Assembly (NCBI RefSeq): GCF_000003815.2
Contig: NW_023365730.1
Location: 157,060 to 221,059, forward strand
Direction of reading: 5' to 3'
DNA length: 64,000 nt
From: Branchiostoma floridae
Lineage: Eukaryota > Chordata > Leptocardii > Amphioxiformes > Branchiostomatidae
Shown here: positions 34,484 to 43,751 of the stretch, one piece after another
Layout of the letters: each line of letters starts with the position of its first letter
Position numbering within the stretch: the first letter of the stretch is position 1
Position numbers and translations under genes: made by a program
The notes under the pieces: model-generated
Seen by the model: only the letters and a program-made list of their open reading frames with translations
Told to the model about the DNA's origin: nothing
Database searches by the model: none

Positions 34484-34662
34484 TCACATTGGACGTTTTT
34501 GCCATATCTTGCTATCACGATGATTCGTTTTACAGTGTCCCTCTAAACACCAACCAGAAAGGTTATTTTTGAAAATTGTCAAGGCGGAAATTCACAATAC
34601 AAATATGTCACATTGGACGTTTTTGCCATATCTTACTATAATGATGATTTATTTTACAGTGC
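34484..34662 (+). repeat. 124-bp tandem duplication carrying two splice acceptors
   Basis: The block cacattggacgtttttgcca, then tatctt.ctat and gatgatt..ttttacagtg, occurs at 34484-34538 and at 34608-34662. Both copies end in a pyrimidine-rich acceptor (ttttacag). The second is directly adjacent to the coding exon. Use of the first would only lengthen the 5' UTR, since no ATG lies in the added 124 nt. Confidence 0.75.
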
Positions 34663-34681
34663 ACCCCAAAGCGGCGGCACA

Positions 34682-34774
34682 ATGAGGATCCTGCCTGTAG
34701 TCGCAGTGTTTGTTGTTCTGTTAGTGTGTGCTCTGGCACGACCATACCCACCCAGCAGGAAGGTGTATGGAGAG
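34682..34774 (+). CDS. CART-like prohormone, exon with signal peptide
   Basis: The ATG opens a 31-codon phase-0 exon ending GAG|gtatga. Residues 1-20 (MRILPVVAVFVVLLVCALAR) form a classic signal peptide, with cleavage likely after ALA. The following RPYPPSRKVYGE contains a basic RK pair that could be a prohormone cleavage site. Joined to 36482-36532, 36863-36994 and 39664-39672, the gene encodes about 94 residues, close to CART precursors. CART peptides are secreted neuropeptides affecting feeding and stress responses. The call rests mainly on the cysteine exon, where the CxC-P-x-G-T-x-C core and the adjacent PMCD match. If CART is wrong, it is another small cysteine-knot secreted peptide. 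Confidence 0.75.
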
Positions 34775-34844
34775 GTATGACTTTAAAGTTTTCTGGTATT
34801 AGTTAGCTACTATTACGTCGATGAAAGCTAGAAATTCATGAGAT

Positions 34845-35080
34845 ACGATGCGCAAAAAATAACTGGCTATGATTTGGGAAACGATCAGACGTTCGAGATA
34901 GCATCCACCATTTTTCGTCAGTGTCACTATAGAAATCTGGAAGACTTTGCACTTCATTCATAGTTAGGGTATACCGTTTTTTTCCAGATCTCTTCAGTGT
35001 CACTGACGAAAGATAGTGGATACTAAATCTGGAACGTCTGACCGTTTCCAAAATCACACCCAGTTGCTTCTTTTTGGTTT
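34845..35080. mobile_element. Palindromic repeat element in intron 2 of the CART-like gene
   Basis: The left arm (ataactggctatgatttggg, cgatcagacgttcgagatag, catccaccatttttcgtcag) is the inverse of the right arm (gtcactgacgaaagatagtg, tactaaatctggaacgtctg, accgtttccaaaatcacacc). The same module occurs near 18905, 19125, 23815 and 51885. It is a MITE-like dispersed element with no reading frame. Confidence 0.6.
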
Positions 35081-35973
35081 ACTATTGTTTGATGATAAGT
35101 TGTTTTCTGATTAAGGGTGCATCCCCCGTGTATAGGAAACAGTACAATCCTGTCGGGGGTACCTCCCAGATTTTTTTAAAAGTCTCAAATCAACTCTTTT
35201 CCATGAACTGTTTATAGATGATCACTTGTGACCACTGTATACAAAACATGCCAATAGCTTTGGAAATATTTTACGAGATGATGTAACAAAAGACTTACAA
35301 AAAAGTGGCGGTCTCGTTTCTGCACTCTATCGAACGCTTCTGGTCATTGCGATTCTCCTCCCGTTAGGACAACCATAGACTGAGTAAATTACACTTTAAA
35401 ATCGATGGCTTGGAAATAGAGTCGTGGGAATTGCCTCTATTTCCCTTTATACAAATTAAGTTATCAACTATCATAAGCACAGCGATTCATCTTGTTCTTT
35501 TCATCCCTTCAAAACGAGAGAACCGCTAGGGGGCCCAAAATCTAATCATTTCTAGCTTTCATCACACCCTACCAAAACACGAAGTATGAAACCAATCCAC
35601 CCAGCCGTTCCTGAGTTATTTTGTTGACACAGACACGCACACAGACAAACTTTAGTGAAAGTATAACCTTTAACATTTCATTGAGGTAAAAAAAACGTTC
35701 TTCCCCATTATGGCATAATGTAAAATCTAGGCTCAAACATCAGTACAACGTCAAGATGTCGACGAATTTTGTTATCACTGGCCTCCAAGTTAACTTCACA
35801 TTTGATTTGACAATCAACAGAAGATTATCAATTTTCTTCCGTGTCGACGATAGCATGAAGATGGCTAGTCCGTTTTTTGACTTTGGCAAAGATTGTCCAG
35901 TCCATACTGTAACATCGATATAAAAATCGAAAGAAATGTATCAATTTTGAATCATTTTTCCTGTGCCTTACAG

Positions 35974-36001
35974 CGTTGGAAGGCAATGAAACGGGCCGCC
36001 G
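35974..36001 (+). other. Possible 28-nt microexon or decoy in the CART-like gene
   Basis: The segment has a good acceptor (ctgtgccttacag) and donor (GCCG|gtaagg) and reads RWKAMKRAAG in the frame of the preceding exon, including a dibasic KR. Its length of 28 nt shifts the frame, so inclusion leads to a stop at the start of the cysteine exon. It is either unused, a truncating alternative exon, or a sign of a one-base error. Confidence 0.35.
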
Positions 36002-36254
36002 GTAAGGACATTAAGAAACCAATATCCGTTCCTTAAGCGTGTCTGAAACTGAAAATTGCACCTTTGGGCCATATGTCACTTTAAAAAGAGATACTACGCA
36101 GCTTAAAAATTCGATATAGTCTATGCAGATAAGGGAAGGTTATGGAGGCAGTGGAATGTTTATATATAGATGTATACATACGTCTTTATTCAGACAGTTT
36201 ATCATCTCGAGTCTAAATAAAAGGAAAGATACAAAAGGGCCAAAGATTTTCGGT

Positions 36255-36400
36255 AGAAATACTGTACAATGTACCTCTGTATCTATTTGTATCTATATAA
36301 CCGGCATAGTCGCCCTTCGTAAGCACCCGGCGCGGCAGTAGCTGGTTATAGTACACTGAATGACCCGTCACACCTAACATTTGCACATCTATTTTCACAT
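36255..36400 (-). mobile_element. LINE 3' end fragment (ctatatagatacaga family)
   Basis: The minus strand ends with IDVQMLGVTGHSV followed by a stop, which parallels IDVQKLGVTGPSV at the end of the reverse-transcriptase remnant at 54294-54566. The conserved 3' UTR (gctggttatagta... ggcgactatgccggttatat) and a tail of agatacaaatagatacaga follow. It is 5'-truncated and inserted in an intron of the CART-like gene, opposite to its direction. Confidence 0.7.
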
Positions 36401-36481
36401 CTACCTCGACTGTACGTATACTTCACATAACGGTGCGCTATTGGAAATCCATCTAAGTCGTTACGTTTCTCTACCTTTCAG

Positions 36482-36532
36482 GACGTCGAGGATCGCCTGA
36501 TCTCCAGTCTGCTGGACCGGCCACTGCCGATG
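36482..36532 (+). CDS. CART-like prohormone, acidic linker exon
   Basis: A 17-codon phase-0 exon between acceptor ctttcag and donor ATG|gtaagt. It encodes DVEDRLISSLLDRPLPM. It joins to the cysteine exon as ...PLPM-CDLEV, matching the position of the conserved VPMCD segment of vertebrate CART. The preceding amphipathic DVEDRLISSLLD resembles the EKELIEALQEVL helix of CART in character. It is in frame with the signal-peptide exon only when the 28-nt segment at 35974 is left out. Confidence 0.68.
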
Positions 36533-36862
36533 GTAAGTTAGGAAATCGTTTAAAACAAAATTCAAGCTAGACAAATAGACAGTCCTCTCGTCCGTTCGTC
36601 CCATTAATCAGCCGTAGGGGCAGCACAATAGGCATTTTAGTCCCTTGGCGGCACCTATCTCCTCTCCGGGGCAAGAGACAGTCTTCTACGATATGCATGT
36701 AACACAAAATACATAAACTAAACAGTGAAACTGTTTCACATCATGAAAACATCGACCTAGCTAATGCATTCGCAAATGTGTCTGTCTTTTTGGTTTACCC
36801 TTTATAATGGTATATGCATTTTACTTAGACAAGTGCATATTTGCCCCAACGTTTCCCTGCAG

Positions 36863-36994
36863 TGTGACCTGGAAGTAGAAAACGTCTGCCAGGAAGCACT
36901 TCCGGTCTGGCGTCATTTCATCCCGCGGAGAATCTGCGAGTGCCCTTCCGGAACCGTTTGTGACATGCGGGCCTATCCTAAAGGGGCATGTGAG
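36863..36994 (+). CDS. CART-like prohormone, six-cysteine exon
   Basis: A 44-codon phase-0 exon with acceptor gtttccctgcag and donor GAG|gtaata. The cysteine pattern is C-x7-C-x15-C-x1-C-x5-C-x9-C. Vertebrate CART is C-x5-C-x11-C-x1-C-x5-C-x6-C, so the central CxCPxGTxC core (here CECPSGTVC) is exact and the outer loops are longer. The final cysteine lies one residue before the exon end. Read-through of the donor would add VIL and a stop (37004-37006), giving a second possible C-terminus. The codons are GC-rich compared with the flanking introns, supporting a real exon. Confidence 0.78.
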
Positions 36995-38054
36995 GTAATA
37001 CTGTAATTAAACTATTTGCAGAATCAAATATAAAACAGTGGTTTTAAAATTCTGACCCCTCCCATTCTGCTTTTGTTGATTTTAATATATATGTTAAATT
37101 ACAATTTATATACTTGTATATTTTTCATTCTACGCTATAAAATGGACCTCGACTGTAGAAAGAGCAGGCCGTGGTGCATAGCGTATTTGCTTAGAGGACA
37201 GAAATGATACGGAAGCTATAGTACAGCTGCATACCAAGCTAGGTGGTACATGTTCTAAGACATTCTAACTACACAGCACAACAAAGTCAAAGAGACTTTT
37301 ATACGATATAAAACATCGTTCTTCAGTGTTTGAACTCATAAAGAAGTAATAAATGATCAAAGAAGACTTAGAAAGAAAGCTTTTATTCGTAGAATTCAAA
37401 GTATGTAGCTCTAAGCACTAAGGCTACTCCACATAAACACCATTAAGCGGCTATCACGACAACCGATAAAGTTCGTCAATTATACTGCGGTCACAAAAAA
37501 TACGATTAGATTTATAATTACAGGAATATGATTAATTCATTATCTGCAATCGACGCTGTAATGTAATATTTTATTACGATTAATGGTTGCTTGATTGTGT
37601 TATTATGGAGTAATTGGCCAATTATGAAAAGACGCACTTCCATCTATTAGTGAAATGAGCTAATTATAAAGAGTTCGAAAAGCGTAATAGAGCCACCACC
37701 GCGCCTAGATGCATAGAAAGCTGAAGTCATCTCAGAAGACATTTCCCCAAATCAGCCTGTCACTATTCATCATGTATCCAAACCTCAATCTAAAAAAATG
37801 TATTGAAATTACCTTTCATCGTATACGCAGGTATAAACTGCATACGCAAGATGGAGTACTTAGGGGCAAAAATGTTGTCCGTATTTCCTTACTCATATGA
37901 CAGGAAATTGTATTGTGGGAGTCAAACCTTCAGATTGCTATCATTACGCTCCCCAAGGCACTATCGAGGAGTTGCAAAGATCAAAAGATCCAGTTTTGAT
38001 ACGGATTTCAATGAAAAAAATCAAAACATTGAAAACCAGAGTCGAGTAAAAAGT

Positions 38055-38400
38055 CATTCCAAGGATCAATGCTCACCTGAACATAACTGGCTTGACATGA
38101 ATAATATGTTAGCTGCTTATTAGTGCACGATGCCAAAACAAGCATTGGAAAAACATGCCAGAAAATGAATATAGTTATCACAACCATATCACTGACAGAC
38201 TCGCCAAGGATCAACACTCCTCTCCTGAACATCACTGACTTGACGGGAATTAATAATTAGCTGCTAATTAGGTAAATATCCTTCCATCTTCACAGATGAT
38301 GGTAGCGCTCTGAATCGTAGTGGTGCCAAAACAAGCATAGGGGAAAATATGTCAGGGAATGCATCGCATGTATGATCAGATGAATGTAGTTATCACAGCC
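38055..38400. repeat. Two-copy repeat in the last intron of the CART-like gene
   Basis: Blocks ccaaggatcaatgctcacct, cataactggcttgacatgaa, gccaaaacaagcattgg and gaatatagttatcacaacc recur as ccaaggatcaacactcct, catcactgacttgacggg, gccaaaacaagcatagg and gaatgtagttatcacagcc. The spacing is ~170-220 bp. Confidence 0.65.
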
Positions 38401-38755
38401 AGCCTCGCGGCTATGTGAGGAGGTTCAAAGATCGCCCCTCGTGGTGCTAACCCCATCAGCCCTGCGTGTTAAGAAAAACCACACAGGCAATCACCGCGGC
38501 CCCGCTGCTTTCATCTGCCCGCCCCAGGGGCTGAACTCTGATGGATCAATGAGCTCCTCTTTGCTCTTTCAAAGGAGTCGTGACTGGTTGTATCGATTTT
38601 GTGTGAAAGGAGTCATACGAGTGTTTGACCTATGGCCCTCCTTGACGTTCTATTCGATTACATCTCCGAATTGATATGACCTATCGAGAATCTTAAAAAG
38701 CTTATTGAGTTAGAAACTATGCTGGACGGTCCGGGACTGCTCGCAACGATGCATT

Positions 38756-38935
38756 GATCTCCAAGCAGATCCAACAATGGCATAAGATAGTATCAAACTG
38801 GCCAAGGGGTGTAGTCAGCCAAGAGGTGTCCACTTGCCATGTACCCCGGTTGCGAAACACACTCCTAAGTCGGCTTCACTGCTCTGCCAGCTTTTGATAC
38901 TATCTTATGCTACCGTAGGATCTGCTTGGAGATTA
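38756..38935. mobile_element. 180-bp inverted-repeat MITE (atctccaagcagat family)
   Basis: Left end gatctccaagcagatccaac, right end gatctgcttggagatta. The middle is the same ggccaagg.gtgtagtcagcc and cctaagtcggcttcactgc as in the copy at 28720-28897, to which it is very similar. Located in the last intron of the CART-like gene. Confidence 0.8.
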
Positions 38936-39663
38936 GCGATGTATGACAGACTGTACTGGAAGTCAAACTTCACTTGCTGCACCTCATAGAGGATGAAAAA
39001 TGATGAAGATGATCGAGAAATGTTATTTTACCATTCATCTCATTTGAACTTTATATTAGACACATCGCAGAACATATGATGTTGTCTATCTACGTTACAT
39101 TTCGTGACTATCATTATTATGGTTTTCTTTATTCATTTCTTCTGCATCTCTGATTTGAATTTAGAGGACCATAGCACAGAGGGGCATACGCGGCAAAGTG
39201 AATATCCTGTATCCGTTACGGCCACTGCGATGGGGATGACAAAGAAACACTGGGAAATGTATTGTTTAGTTAATTTTTCTCTTTTACCATGACTTGATTT
39301 CTTTTACTATCTAATGTGTTTGGTTTTAAATATAGTACGATTCATTTACCAGTAACCAGTAACCTGTAACTTTGAAACTTTGAAACTTTATTCGAAAATC
39401 CATTAGTGACGTGCCCTAGGGCTGTGTTCTTCTCATTCTTATGTGTAGAGTTTAATTCTTTGTTTGAAAAAATTCATATGCATATTCATTCCGTTGAAGT
39501 CGATGCGTTTGTACGTAAATGGTTTCACGGGGTATACATTATAAATTCATCACTAGCATAGTTCATACGTTCTATGTACAATGCAATCTATGTTAATAAA
39601 AGCGAAGTAAATTCGTATGCCATACGGGTGAGTATCTCACCTTATCTCCTTTTGCTTTTGTAG

Positions 39664-39672
39664 CTACTGTGA
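39664..39672 (+). CDS. CART-like prohormone, terminal exon coding end
   Basis: After a long pyrimidine tract and acceptor (cttttgcttttgtag), the exon supplies CTA CTG TGA, so the protein ends ...GACELL. CART proteins end one residue after the last cysteine (KCL), so a very short tail is expected. The rest of the exon is 3' UTR leading to AATAAA. Confidence 0.6.
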   Translation, partial: LL

Positions 39673-39975
39673 TTCCTACTTGGAACCGACACGAAGGACG
39701 ACTATCCTGGCATCTCCCAGTGCAGTCACAATGATCATCACTTAAGGAAGACAACATTCGCTTGATGCCTTTCTTTCTATTATTGCGACAATGATGAGAT
39801 AGACAAGCGAAGACGTGATAGATCTATCGAACTCTCAGATTTTAAATGTTAGTCTATATGCACTATCTCTTGATTATATCATGTCATAATATCATTGTAA
39901 CGTAATGTTGATCATATTTTGTTCTTTAGATGGATGGATGTTTTAGTGCATGAATAAAGTTTTCAGCCTTACTGT
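39673..39975 (+). other. 3' UTR of the CART-like gene
   Basis: Non-coding continuation of the terminal exon to the probable cleavage region after the AATAAA at 39953-39958. Downstream is T/G-rich sequence (ttctatttgtcttgtatcatg) suitable as a downstream element. Confidence 0.5.
39953..39958 (+). terminator. Polyadenylation signal of the CART-like gene
   Basis: AATAAA, followed within about 25 bp by a likely cleavage region and then T/G-rich sequence. It is the first such signal after the inferred stop codon. Confidence 0.65.
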
Positions 39976-40806
39976 GAGATTTCTATTTGTCTTGTATCAT
40001 GTTTCTTCTTTGTTCGTGAACGTTGGCCCATGAATTGTTTTACAAACTTGTTTTTCACTTATTCTAAAATTACTAGTTTTCACTAAACCAACTGGAGCTG
40101 TAATACTGCATAGTACTCGGGGAACCGATCGTATTTACCTTTCTTTTTAACTTCGTTGATATGAACTTTCTGTAACAAGTAAACTAATACCCATATTTAT
40201 ATAGGTAATTGATTGGATGTGGCGATGTGCACCAAGATTCTATTAAACTTGTTTTATTTTATCAAAAGGAATAAATAAACACAATAATATGCATTTCAAA
40301 GCCTTTCCGTTTATTCATTTTCAAGAAAATCAATGTGGTGTACAGTAAAATAGAAGGAGAAAATGAGTGCCTAGCTACGGTTAGGGCGCTCGGATAGGAC
40401 GTTAAATGGAGGTCCCATCTTTTGGAGAGCTTTGCCTCAAGCACGTTAGATAACCCGCCACACTTGTCGAAAAGAATAGGGGCCCTTCCGGTGTGCGTGC
40501 ATCAAACCTTACAGTCTGGTCTCCGGATTGACATATTGAAAATGCGTGATACACGGAGTCATCTTTTATGTCAATTCTTACACAAATGTAGTAAGACTAA
40601 GCAAATTAATAAATAAAGGTTCTTTCATTGTAGACGATGACATTTTCACAAAGATTCACCATTATCTCATTGGTCTACTAGCAGAAATAAATGACTGTTG
40701 ACTCAAGGAACGATAGTAAGAAGCGCCCTCTTGCTACATTGCCACAAACTGAATTAAGAAAGTTTGTCATGATTAAATTTGTAGATACAAAGCAATAAGC
40801 CATGTC

Positions 40807-40983
40807 TTAAGGCCCCCTCTCACTTGACGTGCGGCACGCTTGCGGCATTGCTGCGTTCGGAAGATGCTCAACGAATTTCAGAGATAAAGAACGAATTTTC
40901 TTACTTGTTGTATATTTTGTCGTCTTTTATGTTATACTTTTACGTATTGCGCAATATCTGAATCATAAAAAATCGAAGAAAAT
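40807..40983. mobile_element. Palindromic MITE, truncated by assembly gap
   Basis: Starts ttaaggccccctctcacttg and is almost identical to one arm and the interior of the 32944-33197 element (gaagatgctcaacgaatttc, acgtattgcgcaatatctg). The other arm should lie in the following run of N. Confidence 0.8.
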
Positions 40984-41083
40984 NNNNNNNNNNNNNNNNN
41001 NNNNNNNNNNNNNNNNNNNNNNNNNNNNNNNNNNNNNNNNNNNNNNNNNNNNNNNNNNNNNNNNNNNNNNNNNNNNNNNNNNN
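40984..41083. other. Assembly gap (100 N)
   Basis: Exactly 100 undetermined bases between two inverted-repeat elements. The round length suggests a placeholder of unknown true size. It lies between the CART-like gene and tyrosine hydroxylase and could hide the TH polyadenylation site. Confidence 0.99.
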
Positions 41084-41096
41084 AAAGTAGACAGTA

Positions 41097-41425
41097 ATCT
41101 CCAAGCAGATGCTACAATGGCATAAGATAATACCAAACTGGCCAAGGAGTGTAGTCAGCCAAAAGGTGTCCATTTGCCTTGTATGTAAGCTGAGGAACGT
41201 CAACCAGCAGATACCATTTCTTCTAATATCCAGGTAGATGTACAGGTGGCAAAAGATAGCATCAAAGCTTGCTAAGGAGTACAGCTGGCCAAATGAAGTC
41301 ATCAGATAGCGAAACACACTTCTAAGCCGACTTCACTCCTCTGCCGCTTTTGATACAGTAACTCACTCACTCACAGTAACTATGCTTATGCTAATCTTAT
41401 GCTACCGCAGGATCTGCTTGGAGAT
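41097..41425. mobile_element. Composite or rearranged MITE (atctccaagcagat family)
   Basis: A left arm (taatctccaagcagatgcta) and middle (ctggccaaggagtgtagtca) start the block. A second partial left-like segment (ggcaaaagatagcatcaaag) and middle (aaggagtacagctggcc) follow. A right half ends gcaggatctgcttggaga, interrupted by a short actcactcactcacagtaac insert. It looks like one element nested in or recombined with another. Confidence 0.65.
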
Positions 41426-41481
41426 GAAGTAGACAGTAGTTTACTGTAGTGGTGGTTTGTAAATCAAGAGGCAACTTCTTC

Positions 41482-41647
41482 CTAGTTGATGATGATTTTC
41501 TTCATGGCGGCATTGAGCAGACTGACGTCACCCTTTATCTTCTCGGACAGACGCTGGATCTTCTCGCGAGAGTCCAGAACCTCGACGGACTGCGTGTAGG
41601 GGTCATAGGTCACTTCGAACGGCCGCTGTATTCTTGAAGCATAAGAT
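41482..41647 (-). CDS. TH: Tyrosine hydroxylase exon 15 (C-terminal tetramerisation region)
   Basis: The exon begins after attattccag with the last base of an Arg codon and ends with TAG at 41482. It encodes SYASRIQRPFEVTYDPYTQS and the final helix to KKIIIN. The segment R-YASRIQRPF-V-DPYT matches tyrosine hydroxylase better than tryptophan or phenylalanine hydroxylase. The C-terminal helix with spaced leucines forms the tetramer coiled coil in the family. No AATAAA was found between the stop and the gap at 41083. Confidence 0.95.
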
Positions 41648-42001
41648 CTGGAATAATATAGATAGAAAATATATATTTTAGTTAGATATTTCATTAGGTA
41701 ATGCTATCCACATTATTTTAGCACATTGTAATATTGTAATATATCATTTCCTCTCCGTTGTTATTTCATCCGAAATAGAATAACACAGAAAAACTGTGTT
41801 ACATCAATGAGATTTGTCTTACCTTAGAGCCTTAGTTATATCAAGGAGATTAACCTCCTTGGTTATATTGAGGTTTGTTGAACCTGACCTTCACTTATGC
41901 TTTGATAATGGCAGTTTAAATAAAACAATAATTCCCTCGTATCTGTAAAGTTCCAAATGGTAGATTAGAATATCCTCGTGTTAGGGGAACACTATTCTCA
42001 C

Positions 42002-42135
42002 CTCAGCTGCTCCTTGGCCTTGTCAAAGGTGTCAGAGACAAAGTAGACATCCTGGTAGTTGACGTCATCATATGGTTCCACTGCCGTCACTTCCGGTTCG
42101 AAGTTCTTGATTTCCGGTTTGCCAGACAAAGCATA
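42002..42135 (-). CDS. TH: Tyrosine hydroxylase exon 14
   Basis: A 134-nt exon, acceptor gctag, donor CTGAG|gtgag. It encodes YALSGKPEIKNFEPEVTAVE and YQDVYFVSDTFDKAKEQLR, the end of the catalytic domain. YFVS.(T/S)F and A-K-.-LR are conserved across aromatic amino acid hydroxylases. Confidence 0.95.
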
Positions 42136-42368
42136 CTAGCAAAGACAAATAGCAATTTTCAGTTTCAGTTTGGAATGAGATACACTCCCACTTGTAGACG
42201 AAACAAGTTTTGGCAATAGTTCTATGGAGCAAATACCCATGCATGTGTTTTTCTGGTCTATTTATTTAAATGGTCTTTACTTTTATCTGAAAGAGTGCTG
42301 ATACAGTACAAACCATGTTATAACTATGTGTTATATAATTTTATCTAAGATATGCTGATGATACTCAC

Positions 42369-42464
42369 CTCCAGCTCCCCGTAAGAGGAGAGAAGTCCTG
42401 CACCATAGGCCTTCAGCTTGTTGTCCTGTCTGCACAGGCCAAACTCCACAGTGAACCAGTAGCA
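42369..42464 (-). CDS. TH: Tyrosine hydroxylase exon 13 (third iron ligand)
   Basis: A 32-codon exon encoding [12 protein letters not shown] and [16 protein letters not shown]. The Glu of TVEFG is the third iron ligand (E376 in rat TH, about E397 here), and the segment builds the active-site wall. Donor GAG|gtgagt, acceptor cttccag. Confidence 0.96.
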
Positions 42465-42539
42465 CTGGAAGTTATGACATAAGCAATAATTTATTCGGCT
42501 ATATTGATTAAAACACGACATCAACAATGCATATAGTGA

Positions 42540-42835
42540 GATCGTGCGGCATGACTTAGGTTATGGGTTCAAATTCTGTCATTCCACCGCCCCTGTGTCT
42601 TTTGGAAAGGCACATACAAGACTTTACCAATCACTAGCTTCACCCAGGTGTACGAAATGGGTACCTGCCTTATGTTGGGAAGTACAAGGCCGTCGAAGGA
42701 AAGGGAAGAGCTCTGCTTTCCAATACCGTGCTCTAGGCACAGTGGATAACAGCAGACTACCCCTACGGCCTCAAAACTACCATGGAACTGTCTTTACTTT
42801 ATCGACCGTATTGCTCTCTTTAAAGTAAGTCATCA
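42540..42835 (+). mobile_element. tRNA-derived SINE in a tyrosine hydroxylase intron
   Basis: It contains a B-box-like GGTTCAAATTC near 42571. A conserved SINE body follows (cttttggaaaggcacataca, cttcacccaggtgtacgaaa, tgggtacctgccttatgttg) and then aggcacagtggataacagca. The same body motifs, reversed, occur at 49725-49905. Located between exons 12 and 13, antisense to the gene. Confidence 0.65.
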
Positions 42836-42951
42836 ACTTTAATTTAATGCTATATTGTTCTTGTCTGTCCAAAGGTAAATGAATGATAGAAATAATCAAC
42901 TTGTATAGGATGCGTAGTGTCTATGTTTCAACTGGTCCTACTGTTTCTCAC

Positions 42952-43008
42952 CGTGGCCAGTTTCTCGATGTCTTCGTCAGAAGCCCCCAGGGACAGCAGG
43001 CCTATTTC
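42952..43008 (-). CDS. TH: Tyrosine hydroxylase exon 12
   Basis: A 19-codon exon (EIGLLSLGASDEDIEKLAT) with acceptor ctctttgcag and donor ACG|gtgaga. The IGLxSLGAsDE.IEKL segment is diagnostic of the hydroxylase catalytic core. Confidence 0.95.
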
Positions 43009-43322
43009 CTGCAAAGAGTGAGGAATTGTTATAAGTTAATTACAGATCGCGCCTGTCTGTTTGAAACTTCTTTTCTATTCCTGACTTTCTGGCACTTTTT
43101 TTTCTTTCTCGTTATAAATGTTTCCAGAAGACACACAAAGCACCAGTCACACTTACACTTTCTTCTTCAGTACACAGAAATATGATTCCAGTGCATATAC
43201 ATATGAGATACTATGATATCATCTAATGATTTGCTAAGATTTACTGGCACAATATTAATTTACAATAGGTAAAAATCTCCTATAGTTAACGAACTTGAGC
43301 TTTGGAAATGTTGATAATTTAC

Positions 43323-43392
43323 CTGTGAAAACTGCGCGAAACTTGGATCTGATAACATAGGCACGTGACCAAGGAGCTCGTGACAGCAGTCT
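43323..43392 (-). CDS. TH: Tyrosine hydroxylase exon 11 (iron-binding histidines)
   Basis: A 70-nt exon encoding [20 protein letters not shown] then FSQ. The two histidines in HELLGH bind the catalytic iron (H331 and H336 in rat TH; about H352 and H357 here). Acceptor tgccccacag, donor CAG|gtaaat. Its first base completes the Pro codon begun in exon 10, giving [13 protein letters not shown]. Confidence 0.97.
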
Positions 43393-43751
43393 CTGTGGGG
43401 CAAAGAAGGATGGTGTTATGTTGGGTATTATTCACTGCCCTGTAACAACGAATGTGTCGATACTGTAGAATAGATAGAGTAAGAGCTCTTGGTGGTAGAA
43501 TGTAGTCTCTCTTCTTCGCAAGCTCCAAAGAGAACAAAGTTTTCCGTCAGTTCACCAAGGAGGTTTTCACAGACAGGCACATGCCGTACGCGTTAGGTCT
43601 GCTGTGCGATCGAGATGGGGGTTTACGTCTACTTACTAGCCAACAGACAAAGTGACTTGAAAGGTTTGTAATTCCATAATTCGCTCATCTAAGTAACACT
43701 GACAAATTCGTATCTAGAATTATATTTATCTTTATACAAACATGCAAAACG

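Noticed and set aside
36995-37006. CART-like protein ending at VIL by donor read-through
   Set aside because: Kept only as an alternative; the downstream exon has a strong acceptor and a polyadenylation signal.
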